A stretch of 64,000 nt of DNA from Vibrio sinensis (GCF_003605645.1 NZ_QVMU01000001.1:248001-312000), one strand, 5' to 3'; positions 36,214 through 46,514 are shown, numbered from the stretch's first letter. Notes: a model not told the origin generated them from the letters alone. Translations and numbers: made by a program.

Positions 36214-38643
36214 TTATCGGCTCGGTTCGAGAACAATATTCCCTAACTCAATGAAGGTATCATCGCTGGCCATATTACTAGCAATATTTACTTGTGTCCC
36301 TTTTGCTGCATCATCATAAAAATGAACGGTATAACGCCCCTCAGGCATGATATCCAGTTCAAAGTTGCCTTGTTCATCAGTAAAAAATGGGTAAGTTTTC
36401 TTGGTGCTATGTTGCTGAAACTCTCCCACGACATTAGCTATAGGTAGTTGGTTTTTATCAAGAAAATGACCGCTGACAAAATAGCCTTTTCGAATCGCTA
36501 GCTTGTGCGATGACCCAGTATGAAGTCCTGCTATAGCGACATACTCGCCTTGCTGAAGCTCTTCATTGAATTCGAGCTGTGAGCTATCGATTTTTATCGT
36601 ACGATAACTATCATTTTGAATAGGGATGAGTAATTCCTGGTGGCCACCTTGCTCTGCTGAAGTAATATGAATACGGCCATATTGATCATAGTCTAGAGCA
36701 TATTTGTCTTGGAGGTTTTCGGGTAAAGAAACGATGGAAAAACTGCCGGAGACGGGGGAGGTCCAAGTGAGTTGATCGCCGACCCACGCGATACCAGTAT
36801 CGGCCCCTATACTCAGAGTTCGACTACTTTGTGTTTGAGATTCATTCCTTGAGGAATAACGACCATTCCAGATCACTTTGTCTCCATACCATTTACCAAA
36901 GGCATCAAAGCCGTCATAACGACTATCTTTGAATTTCGAAGAAGCTCTCCAATAGTACTTAGGACGATACTGGGATGCGGATAGCTCGGTTTGATAGTCG
37001 TTATTACGGCTATCGTAAGAGGTTCGTGTAGAAACACTAATATCGTTCCATCGTAAAGGGAGAGAAATAGATAAGTAGAGGGTGCGGTCAATGGCTGTTT
37101 CTGTTTTTTGCCAGCGTAAATTCAGGCTAGTAGAGACTCGGTTACTGATCCGATAGCTGGTATTGATGGATGCTGATTGGCTAATTGTGCCTTGTTCATC
37201 GAATTGGTGGTTTAGATTAAAAGAAAGAAATCCATTGTCGAGTGGTGTGGGAATGCTAGAGCTTAAAGAAAGCTTGTGAGCTAATGGTTTAGTGTTGAAA
37301 GTTTCGTTGACGCCATAGCCAAAAGTAAAGTTAGTTAGACTGTTATTAAACAAATCATTGGCATAGAACTGAGTGAAAATTTCATAGCGGTTTTCTGAGT
37401 CTTCGTTGTTTTCGTATAGCCCATCTAGCGAAATAAAGAACTCTCCTAATGCGAAGTTATGGTCAAGATTGTATTTTTGTGTCTCTTTTTGCCAATCCAA
37501 TGACGAAGATATTGTCCACCAAGGTGTGAGACCATAGGAAAGTAATCCTTGAGCGCCTAACTGGTCGGTATCAATCTGCTTATCACCATTATCTTTATAT
37601 ATTTGTTTTGCTCCATAAACCCATTGGGTTTCTATATCGCCAGCAAGCAGCAATTGAGGATGGTCAATTAAGTTGTAGAACTTTTTTTGCTCAATGCCAC
37701 TTTGATCTAAATAGCTCACTTCGACTTCGTTAACCCCTTGCTCTAGCGGTAAATCGAGTAAGTTATATTGCCCAGCAGCTAGTCGCATGTTGCGATACTC
37801 CTCACCATTGACTCTGATTCTGACTAATGAAGTGGAATCTAAGCTCAGTGGTACAATATTAGGTCGCGTTATTGCTTCTAAATATTCAGGCTGGTAAGAG
37901 TAGGAAAGACCATATAAATCACCACTTGGAAGAGCGGTGATGTCCGTTTCAATCTGATAGTCACCAAATTGAACGAATCCATACCGATTAGGCAAATGTG
38001 CCATCAAACGAGTTCTGTCGCGTTGCCATTTCCCCTTGTTGGTATAGTGGTTGTAAGAGTATGTGTGTCCATCTTCTATGGTAATGTGACCAATAGCGGC
38101 GGTACCTCTTAAGGCGACTTGGCTCAGTGAGTATCGGCTTTCCTTTAAGTTAATAGCGTGCGACCAGTAAGAGTTTAATGTACCGCTAAACAGTGCCGGC
38201 TCAATCAGAGGTAAATGACTAGGAGGGGCTTTCGACGGACGTTGTTCCATCGGCAATTCAATAATTTTACGCTCTGTCACGGGGACTGTGAGAGAGATGA
38301 CCAACTCACTTGCATCATAATGGCTTTGCCAACCTATTTGCTTAAAATCTTCTTGCGTCACCTTGCGTCCTTGCATCGCACTGCGTAGAGTCTCTAAACG
38401 CTCTGCATCAATCGATAACGCAAGTATCGGGAGGAGTTCATCTCCATCAAGAGCCCAATATTGCTCTCGTTCGTCATCGAGATAGGCTGTTATCTCCACT
38501 CGCTGATTAGCAACATTGACATCGATAGGGAACACCATTTCTGTAGCGACTGTATCTAGGCTCATCATCGCTAGGCATAAAGCAAGACTAAAAGTGGTGC
38601 CAGAAGTAATACTAGCGGGTGAGCTTTTGAGAAAGAAAGCCAT
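36214..38643 (-). CDS. Fimbrial outer-membrane usher
   Basis: 809-residue outer-membrane usher of the chaperone/usher pathway with a signal peptide (cleavage near 'VATE', residue 34). The N-terminal part forms the periplasmic and start of the beta-barrel region; an Ig-like plug region is suggested around 'VRIRVNGEEYRNMRLAAGQYNLLDLPLEQGVNEVEV' start (residues about 268-305, 'EVEVSYLDQSG'). Alternating beta strands follow. The C-terminus (about 725-800, 'RKGYFVSGHFLDKNQLPIA' then 'TDEQGNFELDIMPEGRYTV') is a carboxypeptidase-regulatory/CNA-B-like domain. Length is on the short side for FimD-type ushers, and I cannot assign the clade with confidence. Last gene of a pilin-chaperone-usher operon; no adhesin gene follows. 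Confidence 0.82.
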   Translation of the reverse strand: MAFFLKSSPASITSGTTFSLALCLAMMSLDTVATEMVFPIDVNVANQRVEITAYLDDEREQYWALDGDELLPILALSIDAERLETLRSAMQGRKVTQEDFKQIGWQSHYDASELVISLTVPVTERKIIELPMEQRPSKAPPSHLPLIEPALFSGTLNSYWSHAINLKESRYSLSQVALRGTAAIGHITIEDGHTYSYNHYTNKGKWQRDRTRLMAHLPNRYGFVQFGDYQIETDITALPSGDLYGLSYSYQPEYLEAITRPNIVPLSLDSTSLVRIRVNGEEYRNMRLAAGQYNLLDLPLEQGVNEVEVSYLDQSGIEQKKFYNLIDHPQLLLAGDIETQWVYGAKQIYKDNGDKQIDTDQLGAQGLLSYGLTPWWTISSSLDWQKETQKYNLDHNFALGEFFISLDGLYENNEDSENRYEIFTQFYANDLFNNSLTNFTFGYGVNETFNTKPLAHKLSLSSSIPTPLDNGFLSFNLNHQFDEQGTISQSASINTSYRISNRVSTSLNLRWQKTETAIDRTLYLSISLPLRWNDISVSTRTSYDSRNNDYQTELSASQYRPKYYWRASSKFKDSRYDGFDAFGKWYGDKVIWNGRYSSRNESQTQSSRTLSIGADTGIAWVGDQLTWTSPVSGSFSIVSLPENLQDKYALDYDQYGRIHITSAEQGGHQELLIPIQNDSYRTIKIDSSQLEFNEELQQGEYVAIAGLHTGSSHKLAIRKGYFVSGHFLDKNQLPIANVVGEFQQHSTKKTYPFFTDEQGNFELDIMPEGRYTVHFYDDAAKGTQVNIASNMASDDTFIELGNIVLEPSR

Positions 38644-38652
38644 GGTCGATGA

Positions 38653-39318
38653 CTATTCCTGAACGATATCAACTTGGCTGAAACGTGTATTCACTCCCTC
38701 TAGTGGAATGATTACTCGTGAGCTTGCTAACATATTAATATCAGGGAGTTTATGCTGGTACATTTGACTCTCACTGTCTGTGGCGAGTTTAAGGTTCCAG
38801 TCTTGCAATATAACGTGCTTATTTCCCTGATTAACCAGCGTCAGTTGTGCTTTGGTATTCTCATGGGTAATTTGGGCCGTTAGATCGGATTTAGCACCGA
38901 CTGGCGTGACATAGAAAGCGGTATGAAAATTGAATTTTGCATTAAAGGTTTGCTGATCTTGTTCTGTCACATCACGGTCAAGTTGCATAAAAACAACACG
39001 AAAGGCTTTCTCTTGCGTGATGCCTTTTTTACCTAAATAAATGACTTTGATTCTTTTTTTCTGTTGAGGTTCGAGAATAACTTTTGATGGAAAAACTCTG
39101 ATTTCTTTTGTTTCATCGCGAAGCTCTTTACCATTTTGATCTAGTATTCTAGAGGCTACTTTGATTTCGTACGCAGCTTTTTTATTGGTGAGATTTTCTA
39201 GGGTGTAACTTGCAGATTTATCTTTGATACTAATACTTTGAGATAATGGAGATATATTAAAATTAGCTTGTGCAGTATAAGAAAATAACAGCAGAAAAAT
39301 AGGCATGAAAAAACGCAT
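38653..39318 (-). CDS. Periplasmic fimbrial chaperone
   Basis: 221 residues with signal peptide (1-18, AQA/N). Two Ig-like domains of a pilus-assembly chaperone: 'YTLENLTNKKAAYEIKVA', then the usher/subunit zipper strand with 'RVFPSKVILEPQQKKRIKVIYLG', which is the conserved P-x-x-x-x-L-x-P-x-x-x-x-x-I(R/K)V pattern. It should hold pilin subunits in the periplasm by donor-strand complementation and pass them to the usher. It lies 57 bases after the pilin gene, with a hairpin between, and 9 bases before the usher start. AAGGAGG before the ATG is an excellent ribosome site. Confidence 0.82.
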   Translation of the reverse strand: MRFFMPIFLLLFSYTAQANFNISPLSQSISIKDKSASYTLENLTNKKAAYEIKVASRILDQNGKELRDETKEIRVFPSKVILEPQQKKRIKVIYLGKKGITQEKAFRVVFMQLDRDVTEQDQQTFNAKFNFHTAFYVTPVGAKSDLTAQITHENTKAQLTLVNQGNKHVILQDWNLKLATDSESQMYQHKLPDINMLASSRVIIPLEGVNTRFSQVDIVQE

Positions 39319-39343
39319 TAAATCCTCCTTATTTTGATGAAGA

Positions 39344-39365
39344 AAGGAGGACCGAAGCCCTCCTT
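39344..39365 (-). promoter_or_regulatory. UUCG-tetraloop hairpin between pilin and chaperone genes
   Basis: On the minus strand the arms AAGGAGGGC and GTCCTCCTT (plus-strand 39357-39365 and 39344-39352) enclose TTCG, giving a nine-pair stem with one G-U and a very stable UUCG loop. The T-rich tail is poor, so it is more likely a processing or partial-termination element that keeps pilin mRNA above chaperone/usher mRNA. Confidence 0.7.
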
Positions 39366-39375
39366 GTTAGTCTGA

Positions 39376-39927
39376 CTATAGAGGAGTGAGGTCAAACGTT
39401 AGGGTTTCTGTGTATTGGCCTGCATAAGTGAAATCGACGCCAGTCGGTAGGCTCATTTTCAGTTTAAATGTCGCGACATCGGTATCTGTACCCTTACCAA
39501 CTTGTACCGGAACACCACCAGCAAGATCGACATCGGAGCCGAAGTAAGAATCATCAAAATTGTTAGAAGAGCTAACTTTATTCATTATATATTCGACAGC
39601 TTGTGGAGTGCCGGAGTCAAAATTTGATAATGTGCCATTGGTTGCCGTTATATGTACGTCATAACCACCGGAAGCGTTACACTTTGCTTTGCCTGTGATT
39701 TGTTGACCGCTGGTTTTGAAGTCGTTTAGCTCACTATGTACATAATCATTACCGACTTCGCTGACAGGGTCACCGACAGAACCATCTTGCCCTACAGCCC
39801 AAAGGCCAATATTACATTCTTGAGATATGTTCTTTGTTAATGTTGTTGATGCACCTGTCACGTTAGCGTGAGCAACTGAACTTCCAACGGCTGCTAAGAT
39901 GGCGACGGCGATTGATAACTTTTTCAT
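39376..39927 (-). CDS. Fimbrial major subunit (pilin)
   Basis: 183 residues with signal peptide (1-21, AHA/N). The mature part is beta-rich, has two cysteines (in 'SQECNIGLW' and 'AKCNASGGYDV') that could form the usual pilin disulphide, and ends with hydrophobic-alternating 'YTETLTFDLTPL', the pattern of a subunit C-terminal strand. The N-terminal 'NVTGASTTLTKNIS' can act as the donor strand. No name can be given. It is the first gene of the operon; its start faces the CsgD-like gene across 492 bases. Identification rests on position and fold-like features rather than on clear sequence identity. Confidence 0.72.
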   Translation of the reverse strand: MKKLSIAVAILAAVGSSVAHANVTGASTTLTKNISQECNIGLWAVGQDGSVGDPVSEVGNDYVHSELNDFKTSGQQITGKAKCNASGGYDVHITATNGTLSNFDSGTPQAVEYIMNKVSSSNNFDDSYFGSDVDLAGGVPVQVGKGTDTDVATFKLKMSLPTGVDFTYAGQYTETLTFDLTPL

Positions 39928-40419
39928 ACTGAATTTTCCTTTTGTCCTTAATTAGAATATTTTTTGTCGTACAGACAGGTAGAGATTAAAAGAAAATGAG
40001 AAATGGCGAGTTCTAAATTAGTTTTATTTTTATTTTTAAAATTAATGGTACGAAAATTTAGATAATGTTAGTGATTCAATATTGAGACGGTTGCTGTATA
40101 TGATCTCGAAATCATTCATTTGCATTTATTCGATATGCCGTGCCGAAATAAGAGCAAGAAATAAAAGGATAAATTAATTATAATTTCATTTTATTAATTG
40201 AGGTGGTAATAATCCTGCCAAAAATGCAAGTGATTTAAAGTTGTGTTTTCACTACTACTTTTAGTTATTTTGGTTAGATTGTGCTTTTGTAAGTTGTTGA
40301 TATTAATTGTTATTTATTTTTAATGATATAGTTCTCATTATGAGTAAATTAATTTTAATGGACATTGAATATAAAAATGATGATTCTACTCTTACTAGGT
40401 TGGTGCTAGGGGGTAGAAA
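39928..40419. promoter_or_regulatory. Divergent control region between the fimbrial operon and the CsgD-like gene
   Basis: 492 very AT-rich bases without a supported gene. It must hold both promoters, and is a natural place for the CsgD-like regulator to bind. I see runs of A/T typical of H-NS-bound accessory DNA but no definite operator. Confidence 0.45.
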
Positions 40420-41097
40420 ATGAAGATAATAGAAAAAGTAGTGGTGTTTTTCGGTGAACAGAATATACATAATCGCTTGGTAGTAGATCAGTTACGTGAG
40501 ATTGAAGAGATTGAGTTGTTTTTTCAATCGCCAAAAGATGTGATATTAACGTCACAAATTACTGATGTTGATATTATTTTGTTAGATTTCCATTGTATTA
40601 ATGATTCTGCATTTCGCGATGTATTAAATGGTAGGTCTATTCAATTTGATTTGATTTTGTACAATATTCCTCAAGATACTAGCGAACAGATATTAATGCA
40701 AATATCTAATCTTAAAGGTATTTTGTTTAATGACTCGCCAATTGAACACCTTGTAAAAAGTGTTGAACATGTTCTGCGAGGGGATATGTGGTTGCCAAGA
40801 AAATTAATGGTGGCAATGTTACAACGATTTTTTGATCATTCTGTACCAATAGGCACTAATATGGGACTACTGACACGGCGGGAACGGCAAATATTAGACA
40901 GATTAGCCAATGGGCAGTCCAATCAACAAATTGCCGATGGGTTGTATGTGGCAGAAAGCACCGTAAAAACACATGTTTATAAACTCTATAAGAAGATAAA
41001 TGTACGTTGTCGTAAAGAAGCGATTTCGTTAGTCAATCAATTACAAAATAAACAACGTCAAGCGACAGAATTACTTGAAAGCACATTGGATGAATAA
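40420..41097 (+). CDS. CsgD/VpsT-like LuxR-family regulator
   Basis: 225 residues: a degenerate receiver domain (about 5-120; 'DIILLDFHCIND' with D56 but without the usual acidic cluster 'DD') and a C-terminal LuxR HTH (about 150-207, 'LTRRERQILDRLANGQSNQQ', 'VAESTVKTHVYKLYKKINV'). The linker holds W124-L-P-R127, at the place where VpsT has the c-di-GMP-binding W-F/L-T-R and CsgD YFTQ-like residues. The third residue is proline, so c-di-GMP binding is doubtful. It faces the fimbrial operon and probably controls it, as CsgD does for curli and VpsT for biofilm genes. Confidence 0.78.
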   Translation: MKIIEKVVVFFGEQNIHNRLVVDQLREIEEIELFFQSPKDVILTSQITDVDIILLDFHCINDSAFRDVLNGRSIQFDLILYNIPQDTSEQILMQISNLKGILFNDSPIEHLVKSVEHVLRGDMWLPRKLMVAMLQRFFDHSVPIGTNMGLLTRRERQILDRLANGQSNQQIADGLYVAESTVKTHVYKLYKKINVRCRKEAISLVNQLQNKQRQATELLESTLDE

Positions 41098-41158
41098 ACA
41101 CAGAAACGTGAAACGTATCTTTAGTGAAGCATCATTTTTATTAGAGTCACGCAGATAG

Positions 41159-41193
41159 AAAAACCCCAAACTCGGATGAATTTGGGGTTTTTT
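41159..41193 (+). terminator. Bidirectional rho-independent terminator between csgD-like and RND genes
   Basis: Arms AAAACCCCAAA (41160-41170) and TTTGGGGTTTT (41181-41191), 10-nt loop, with T runs on both strands. It lies between the converging regulator and efflux genes. Confidence 0.88.
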
Positions 41194-41247
41194 AGTGCTC
41201 TTCCCAAGCCAGCTATTGGTCGGTCAACCTGGTAGAGGAATTAACCT

Positions 41248-44200
41248 TTATTGCTTAGCTAATTTTTTTGCCATCTTTTGCTGGCGGTAATCTTCACGTT
41301 CACGTTTACTGAATAAGCGCTCTACAACCACAAAGAAGAGTGGAATGAAGAAGATACCTAAGAATGTTGAGCCAACCATGCCACCCAGTACGCCAGTACC
41401 GATTGCATTTTGAGCGCCAGAACCTACACCAGTACTGATTGCAAGTGGAACAACACCTAAACCAAATGCTAACGAAGTCATTAGAATTGGACGTAAACGA
41501 ACGCGAACCGCGTGTAGGGTTGCGTCTTTTAACGATGCGCCGTTCTCGTAGTATTCTTTTGCAAACTCTACGATAAGGATGGCGTTCTTCGTCGCCAAAC
41601 CTACCGTGGTTAGCAATCCTACTTGGAAGAATACATCATTAGGTAGACCACGCGCCGTCATCGCAATAAGTGCACCGATAACGCCTAGTGGGATAACCAA
41701 AACAACCGCAAATGGTACAGACCAACTTTCATAAAGCGCTGCAAGCACTAAGAACACGACGATGATCGACAGTGTATATAGGGCAGGGGCTTGGTTGCCT
41801 GATAGACGTTCTTCATAGGAAAGACCGTTCCACTCCACACCAAAGCCAAGCGGCAATTTGTCAGCCATCGCTTCAATAGAGTCCATCGCAGCACCCGTAC
41901 TGTAACCAGGAGCCGTACCACCTTGAATATTCACCGCTGGTAGACCGTTAAAGCGCTCTAGTCGTGGCGCGCCATATTCCCAAGAACCCGTTGCAAATGC
42001 AGAGAAAGGTACCATTTCACCTTGGCTGTTGCGAACGAACCATTTATCAAGGTCTTCTGGTTGCATGCGGTATTGATCTTCACCTTGCAACATGACTTTC
42101 TTGATACGACCACGGTCGATATAGTCATTCACGTAAGCACCACCCCAAGCAGTAGCGAGAACAGAGTTTACTTCTGAGATGTTCAAGCTCAACGCACGAA
42201 GTTTAGCGTGGTCAATGTGTAAACGGTAAATTGGTGCATCTTCTTGGCCATTTGGACGAACGCCAACCAAGTTAGTATCTTGACCTGCCATACCCAATAG
42301 TTGGTTACGGGCAGCAATCAAGGCATCGTGACCTTGGCCACTACGGTCTTGCAAATAGAAGTCGTAGCCATTTGCTGTCCCCAGCTCCATGATCGCTGGT
42401 GGAACAAATGCAAACACAAATGCCTCTTTGATTTGCATGAACGCACCCATCGCACGGCCTGCAACAGATTCTACATCAGTACCTGGTGCAGTACGCTCAT
42501 CCCATGGTTTTAGGTTTACGAAAGCCACACCCATGTTTTGACCCATACCAGCGAAACTGAAGCCCGCTACGGTAAAGACAGATTCGATCGACTCTGCTTC
42601 TTGAACCAGTAGATATTCTTCAATTTGGTCGAGTACTTTGATGGTGCTTTCTTGCGTTGCATTAGCAGGCAAGATAGCTTGAGCGAACATTACACCTTGG
42701 TCTTCGTCTGGTAGGAATGCAGTTGGCATTCTTAGGAACATCCAACCGGTTGCTACTGTTAGTGCTAAGAAGATCATAAACATACGACCAGTACGTTTAA
42801 TGATGCTTGCTACGCCTGACTCATAGCGATTGGTAAAGCGATCGAACCAACGGTTAAATGCGCCAAAGAAACCTTTGTTTGTGTAGGCGTGACCTTTTTC
42901 AACTGGTTTTAGCATCGTGGCACAAAGTGCCGGCGTTAGAATGATTGCTACCAATACAGATAGGCCCATTGCCGATACGATAGTGATCGAGAACTGACGG
43001 TAAATAACACCCGTAGAACCTGACATAAAGGCCATTGGTACGAATACCGCAGAAAGTGTCAGACCGATACCGACCAATGCACCCGTAATTTGGTCCATTG
43101 ACTTACGTGTTGCTTCAAGAGGCGAGCAGCCCTCTTCAGACATTACACGTTCAACGTTTTCTACAACAACGATGGCATCATCCACGAGTAGGCCGATGGC
43201 GAGAACCATCGCGAACATGGTGAGCATGTTGATAGAGAAACCCGTTGCGGCTAAAACCGCAAAAGTACCAAGTAGTACCACAGGTACCGCAATCATCGGA
43301 ATCAATGTAGCGCGGAAGTTTTGCAAGAATAGGTACATGATGACAAACACCAATACGATAGCTTCAAGCAATGTCTTTACTACGTTCTCAATAGAACTAC
43401 TTACAAATGGTGTTGTATCGAATGGAATAACCATCTCAAACCCTTGAGGGAAGAAAGATTGTAATTCATTCATTCGTTCTAATACGGCATCTTTTGTATC
43501 AAGCGCGTTTGCGCCAGTTGCCAACTGAATTGCTACACCGGAAGCCGCTTTACCATTGTAATAAGCCGTTACCATGTAGTTTTCAGCACCAACTTCGACT
43601 TTCGCTACGTCGGATAACAGAACTTTTGCACCGGTTGCGTCTGACTTCAATACGATATCGCGGAATTCACCTACGGTTTGTAATAAAGATTGAGACGTGA
43701 TGGTTGCGTTTAGCTCTTGTCCAGTAACCGATGGGGTACCACCAAGCTGGCCGGCTGAAACCTGAGCATTTTGCTCACGCAGTGCCAAGACAATATCGTT
43801 CGTCGTTAAATGGTATTGGTTAAGTTTAAGTGGATCGAGCCAAATGCGCATTGCGTATTGCGCACCAAACATCTGAATATCACCAACACCGGAAACGCGA
43901 CTCAGTGGCTCTTGGATGTTAGCTGCTACATAGTCAGCGATATCCGCGTCATCCATGCTGCCATCTTCAGATATGAAGCCGAGAACCATCAAGAAACCAG
44001 AACTTGCTTTGTTTACGCTAACACCTTGAGCTTGCACTACTTGTGGTAGTAGCGGCATCGCTAGTTGTAGCTTATTCTGTACTTGAACCTGCGCAATATC
44101 GACGTCCGCTTCTGCGTTAAACGTCAACTTGATTGATGCATTACCAAAGCTATCACTTTCTGAAGTGATATAGCGAAGGTGGTCAAGACCTGTCATACGT

Positions 44201-44400
44201 TGTTCGATAACCTGAGTTACCGAGTCTTCAACGGTTTTTGCAGATGCGCCAGGGTAGTTTGCCGCAATCACCACAGTTGGTGGTGCAATTGTCGGATACT
44301 GAGATACTGCAAGAGTACGAATCGAAAGTAATCCTGCTAGCATCACAATAATTGCAATTACCCAAGCGAAGATCGGTCGATCAATAAAAAAACGAGCCAT
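41248..44400 (-). CDS. RND multidrug efflux pump, AcrB/VexB-type inner-membrane component
   Basis: 1050-residue HAE1-family transporter with two six-helix halves and two large periplasmic loops. Hallmarks: N-terminal '[23 protein letters not shown]', trimmed here to the family start, '[12 protein letters not shown]', the proton-relay aspartates in '[18 protein letters not shown]', '[15 protein letters not shown]' and '[20 protein letters not shown]'. It exports drugs, bile salts or detergents using proton influx and pairs with the adaptor immediately upstream (12-base gap). As usual in vibrios, no TolC gene is present; the chromosomal TolC elsewhere would complete the tripartite pump. I cannot choose between the several vibrio paralogues (VexB, VexD, VmeD and so on). 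Confidence 0.92.
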   Translation of the reverse strand: MARFFIDRPIFAWVIAIIVMLAGLLSIRTLAVSQYPTIAPPTVVIAANYPGASAKTVEDSVTQVIEQRMTGLDHLRYITSESDSFGNASIKLTFNAEADVDIAQVQVQNKLQLAMPLLPQVVQAQGVSVNKASSGFLMVLGFISEDGSMDDADIADYVAANIQEPLSRVSGVGDIQMFGAQYAMRIWLDPLKLNQYHLTTNDIVLALREQNAQVSAGQLGGTPSVTGQELNATITSQSLLQTVGEFRDIVLKSDATGAKVLLSDVAKVEVGAENYMVTAYYNGKAASGVAIQLATGANALDTKDAVLERMNELQSFFPQGFEMVIPFDTTPFVSSSIENVVKTLLEAIVLVFVIMYLFLQNFRATLIPMIAVPVVLLGTFAVLAATGFSINMLTMFAMVLAIGLLVDDAIVVVENVERVMSEEGCSPLEATRKSMDQITGALVGIGLTLSAVFVPMAFMSGSTGVIYRQFSITIVSAMGLSVLVAIILTPALCATMLKPVEKGHAYTNKGFFGAFNRWFDRFTNRYESGVASIIKRTGRMFMIFLALTVATGWMFLRMPTAFLPDEDQGVMFAQAILPANATQESTIKVLDQIEEYLLVQEAESIESVFTVAGFSFAGMGQNMGVAFVNLKPWDERTAPGTDVESVAGRAMGAFMQIKEAFVFAFVPPAIMELGTANGYDFYLQDRSGQGHDALIAARNQLLGMAGQDTNLVGVRPNGQEDAPIYRLHIDHAKLRALSLNISEVNSVLATAWGGAYVNDYIDRGRIKKVMLQGEDQYRMQPEDLDKWFVRNSQGEMVPFSAFATGSWEYGAPRLERFNGLPAVNIQGGTAPGYSTGAAMDSIEAMADKLPLGFGVEWNGLSYEERLSGNQAPALYTLSIIVVFLVLAALYESWSVPFAVVLVIPLGVIGALIAMTARGLPNDVFFQVGLLTTVGLATKNAILIVEFAKEYYENGASLKDATLHAVRVRLRPILMTSLAFGLGVVPLAISTGVGSGAQNAIGTGVLGGMVGSTFLGIFFIPLFFVVVERLFSKREREDYRQQKMAKKLAKQ

Positions 44401-44412
44401 GTTAATGTCCTA

Positions 44413-45558
44413 CTAGCTTGCTGGTGTTTCGCTGAGCACGGTTGGAGCAACCATTGCACCTGGACGAATCTTTTGTAGGCCTTCTACAACAACTTTGTCG
44501 CCAGACTGAAGACCTTTAGTGACTAACCATTGGTTGTTGATAGCTTCAGCTGTTTCAACAATGCGAGATTCCACTTTGTTTTCTGCGTTCACAACCATAG
44601 CGACACCTTCACCACGAGGATTACGAGTGACTGCCTTTTGTGGAACAAGAATCGCTGTTGGATCGGTACCTACAGTGACGATGGTACGAACGAACATTCC
44701 TGGAAGAAGAATGCCATCTGGGTTAGGGAACTCAGCTCGCAGACTTACGGCTCCAGTACTTTCATCAACGGTTACTTCAGCAAATTGCAGCACGCCATCG
44801 TGCTGGTAAACAGAACCATCTTCTAGAATCAATTTTACTTGAGTTGATTCAGGTTGGTTTAGTTGTCCACTCGCGATACGTTGCTTTAAACGTAACATTT
44901 GAGTGCTCGACTGTGCGATATCAATATTAATTGGATCAAGTTGAGAGATTTTTGCTAGAGCTTGTGGTTGGTTAGCTGTTACAAGCGCACCAGGTGTCAC
45001 TGTCGATTTACCAATACGACCTGAAATTGGAGCTTGAACCTTGGTGTATTCTAAATTGATTTCAGCACTGTTGATGGCCGCTTTCGCTACAGCTACACTT
45101 GCTTGTGCTTCAAGGTAAGCAGCTTCTGCTTGATCAAAGTCTTGTTGACTGATCGCTTTAGTTTTCAACAGTTCTCTGAAACGTTTTGCCGTCGCACTTG
45201 TTGATGCAAGCGCAGCTTCAGCGCGTTTTAACTCAGCTTTTGAGCTGATTAGTAGTGCTTTGTATGTTGAATCGTCAATTTGGTATAGAGATTGACCTTG
45301 TTCGACGATACCACCTTCGACAAAGCTACGAGCCAATACAATACCGTTCACCTGTGGGCGAACTTCTGCTTCCATATAAGCGCGGCTGCGGCCAGGCAAC
45401 TCCATGGTAATTGCCTGAGACTGGCTCGCCAACTCAATAATATTGACGGGTACAGCCGCTGAAGGTTGCTCATTTTGCGCTGCATGAGAAGACATATCGC
45501 AGCCAGATAGCCACAAAGTGGCTGCAATCGCGGTAGCAAGCCTAAGTTTGTTGTTCAT
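44413..45558 (-). CDS. RND efflux periplasmic adaptor lipoprotein (AcrA/VexA type)
   Basis: 381-residue membrane-fusion protein. The N-terminus 'MNNKLRLATAIAATLWLSGC' is a lipoprotein signal with lipobox LSGC. The order is standard: beta-barrel strand, lipoyl half ('VRPQVNGIVLARSFVEGGIVEQG'-like first half), alpha-helical hairpin (about 95-160, with long Ala/Glu-rich heptads), second lipoyl half ('QAPISGRIGKSTVTPGALV'), beta-barrel and membrane-proximal domains. It links the RND pump to TolC. First gene of the two-gene operon; no TetR repressor is adjacent. Confidence 0.92.
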   Translation of the reverse strand: MNNKLRLATAIAATLWLSGCDMSSHAAQNEQPSAAVPVNIIELASQSQAITMELPGRSRAYMEAEVRPQVNGIVLARSFVEGGIVEQGQSLYQIDDSTYKALLISSKAELKRAEAALASTSATAKRFRELLKTKAISQQDFDQAEAAYLEAQASVAVAKAAINSAEINLEYTKVQAPISGRIGKSTVTPGALVTANQPQALAKISQLDPINIDIAQSSTQMLRLKQRIASGQLNQPESTQVKLILEDGSVYQHDGVLQFAEVTVDESTGAVSLRAEFPNPDGILLPGMFVRTIVTVGTDPTAILVPQKAVTRNPRGEGVAMVVNAENKVESRIVETAEAINNQWLVTKGLQSGDKVVVEGLQKIRPGAMVAPTVLSETPAS

Positions 45559-46480
45559 TTGGACTCCATAGATAACTAATCCGAAAAAATCATCAACTGT
45601 GTTTTATGTAGAACGAAGCGACTTGCGCAGAGTGACCCGACAACTCGATATGTCGAAACAACCTTAGCGAAAGAAATTCATTTAGTAAGCGTTCGTCAAA
45701 CTAAGAACATTGAAAACACAAAATTCCATCGCGAAATATAACCTCAAAATTACATTCCGAATAGCATTTTATTAGACAAAATCGTCTGTTCTAAGTTTAT
45801 TTAAATTGAGAAGAAGTTTATGTTTACTTTAATTAAATATTCATAGCAATCGGTCGTTCAAATAGCGCTCAATCATATGGTTTATCAATGGTGCTTCTAT
45901 TGTTGATTGGTATGGTTGATGTTCGGCTGTCACGAGTTTTGCTCTGATGTCAACGAATTATAATTCATCAAAAAGCATTAATTAGTTAAAACATACTTAA
46001 GTGTATTTTTAAGAGGGGGGCTGATTAGCAAGCTATGTCGGTAAAAGTAGCATGAAATCATACGCTTTGTAATATACTCTTCATTGTCTTTACTCTGTCA
46101 GCCAAGAAGCAAGACGTTAAAAATTCAGGTCGCATAGATTTTGTTTGAGGGCTAACCCATTAGGATGAGCCCCTACATAGGTAGGAAGAGAGAAATTTTA
46201 TGGCTATGGACGATGATCGAAGAACTTCCTAGTTAATCTTCTTTCCTTGAATAGATGAGAAATTAAATGGCTATATATTTCGACACTGGCGATTAGTCTT
46301 TTTTGTCGTTTCGGTAAAATGAATTGCACATAAATTTGTATCTAATTGTTTTTGTCTTTTATTCTCTTTATTACTCATATGTTTATTACTAGGGAAATAA
46401 ATATTGAATTCATTCTTTACTATCATAAATATTTTTAATTATTCAAAGCGTGGTTCGTTACTCTTTCTGGTTGCTATCAT
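45559..46480. other. Long gene-poor region upstream of the efflux operon
   Basis: About 920 bases. On the minus strand it must hold the efflux promoter. I see no convincing protein gene: the best minus-strand frame near 45846-45975 gives about 38 codons ('VTAEHQPYQSTIEAPLINHM...') with no good start and could be a relic. The most suggestive feature is the plus-strand terminator at its right end, with no gene for it to end, which raises the chance of a small RNA in the last 100 to 200 bases. Confidence 0.4.
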
Positions 46481-46514
46481 AAAGACGAGGATAATTCCTC
46501 GTCTTTGTTTTTTT
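46481..46514 (+). terminator. Strong orphan plus-strand terminator (possible sRNA 3' end)
   Basis: Perfect 10-bp arms AAAGACGAGG (46481-46490) and CCTCGTCTTT (46497-46506), 6-nt loop, then G and seven T residues. The T run is only on the plus strand, and there is no plus-strand protein gene before it for more than 5 kb. Confidence 0.8.

Noticed and set aside
45846..45975. Short minus-strand frame coding 'VTAEHQPYQSTIEAPLINHM...'
   Set aside because: Its composition looks a little protein-like, but there is no ATG or ribosome site and the frame is closed upstream; at best a relic.
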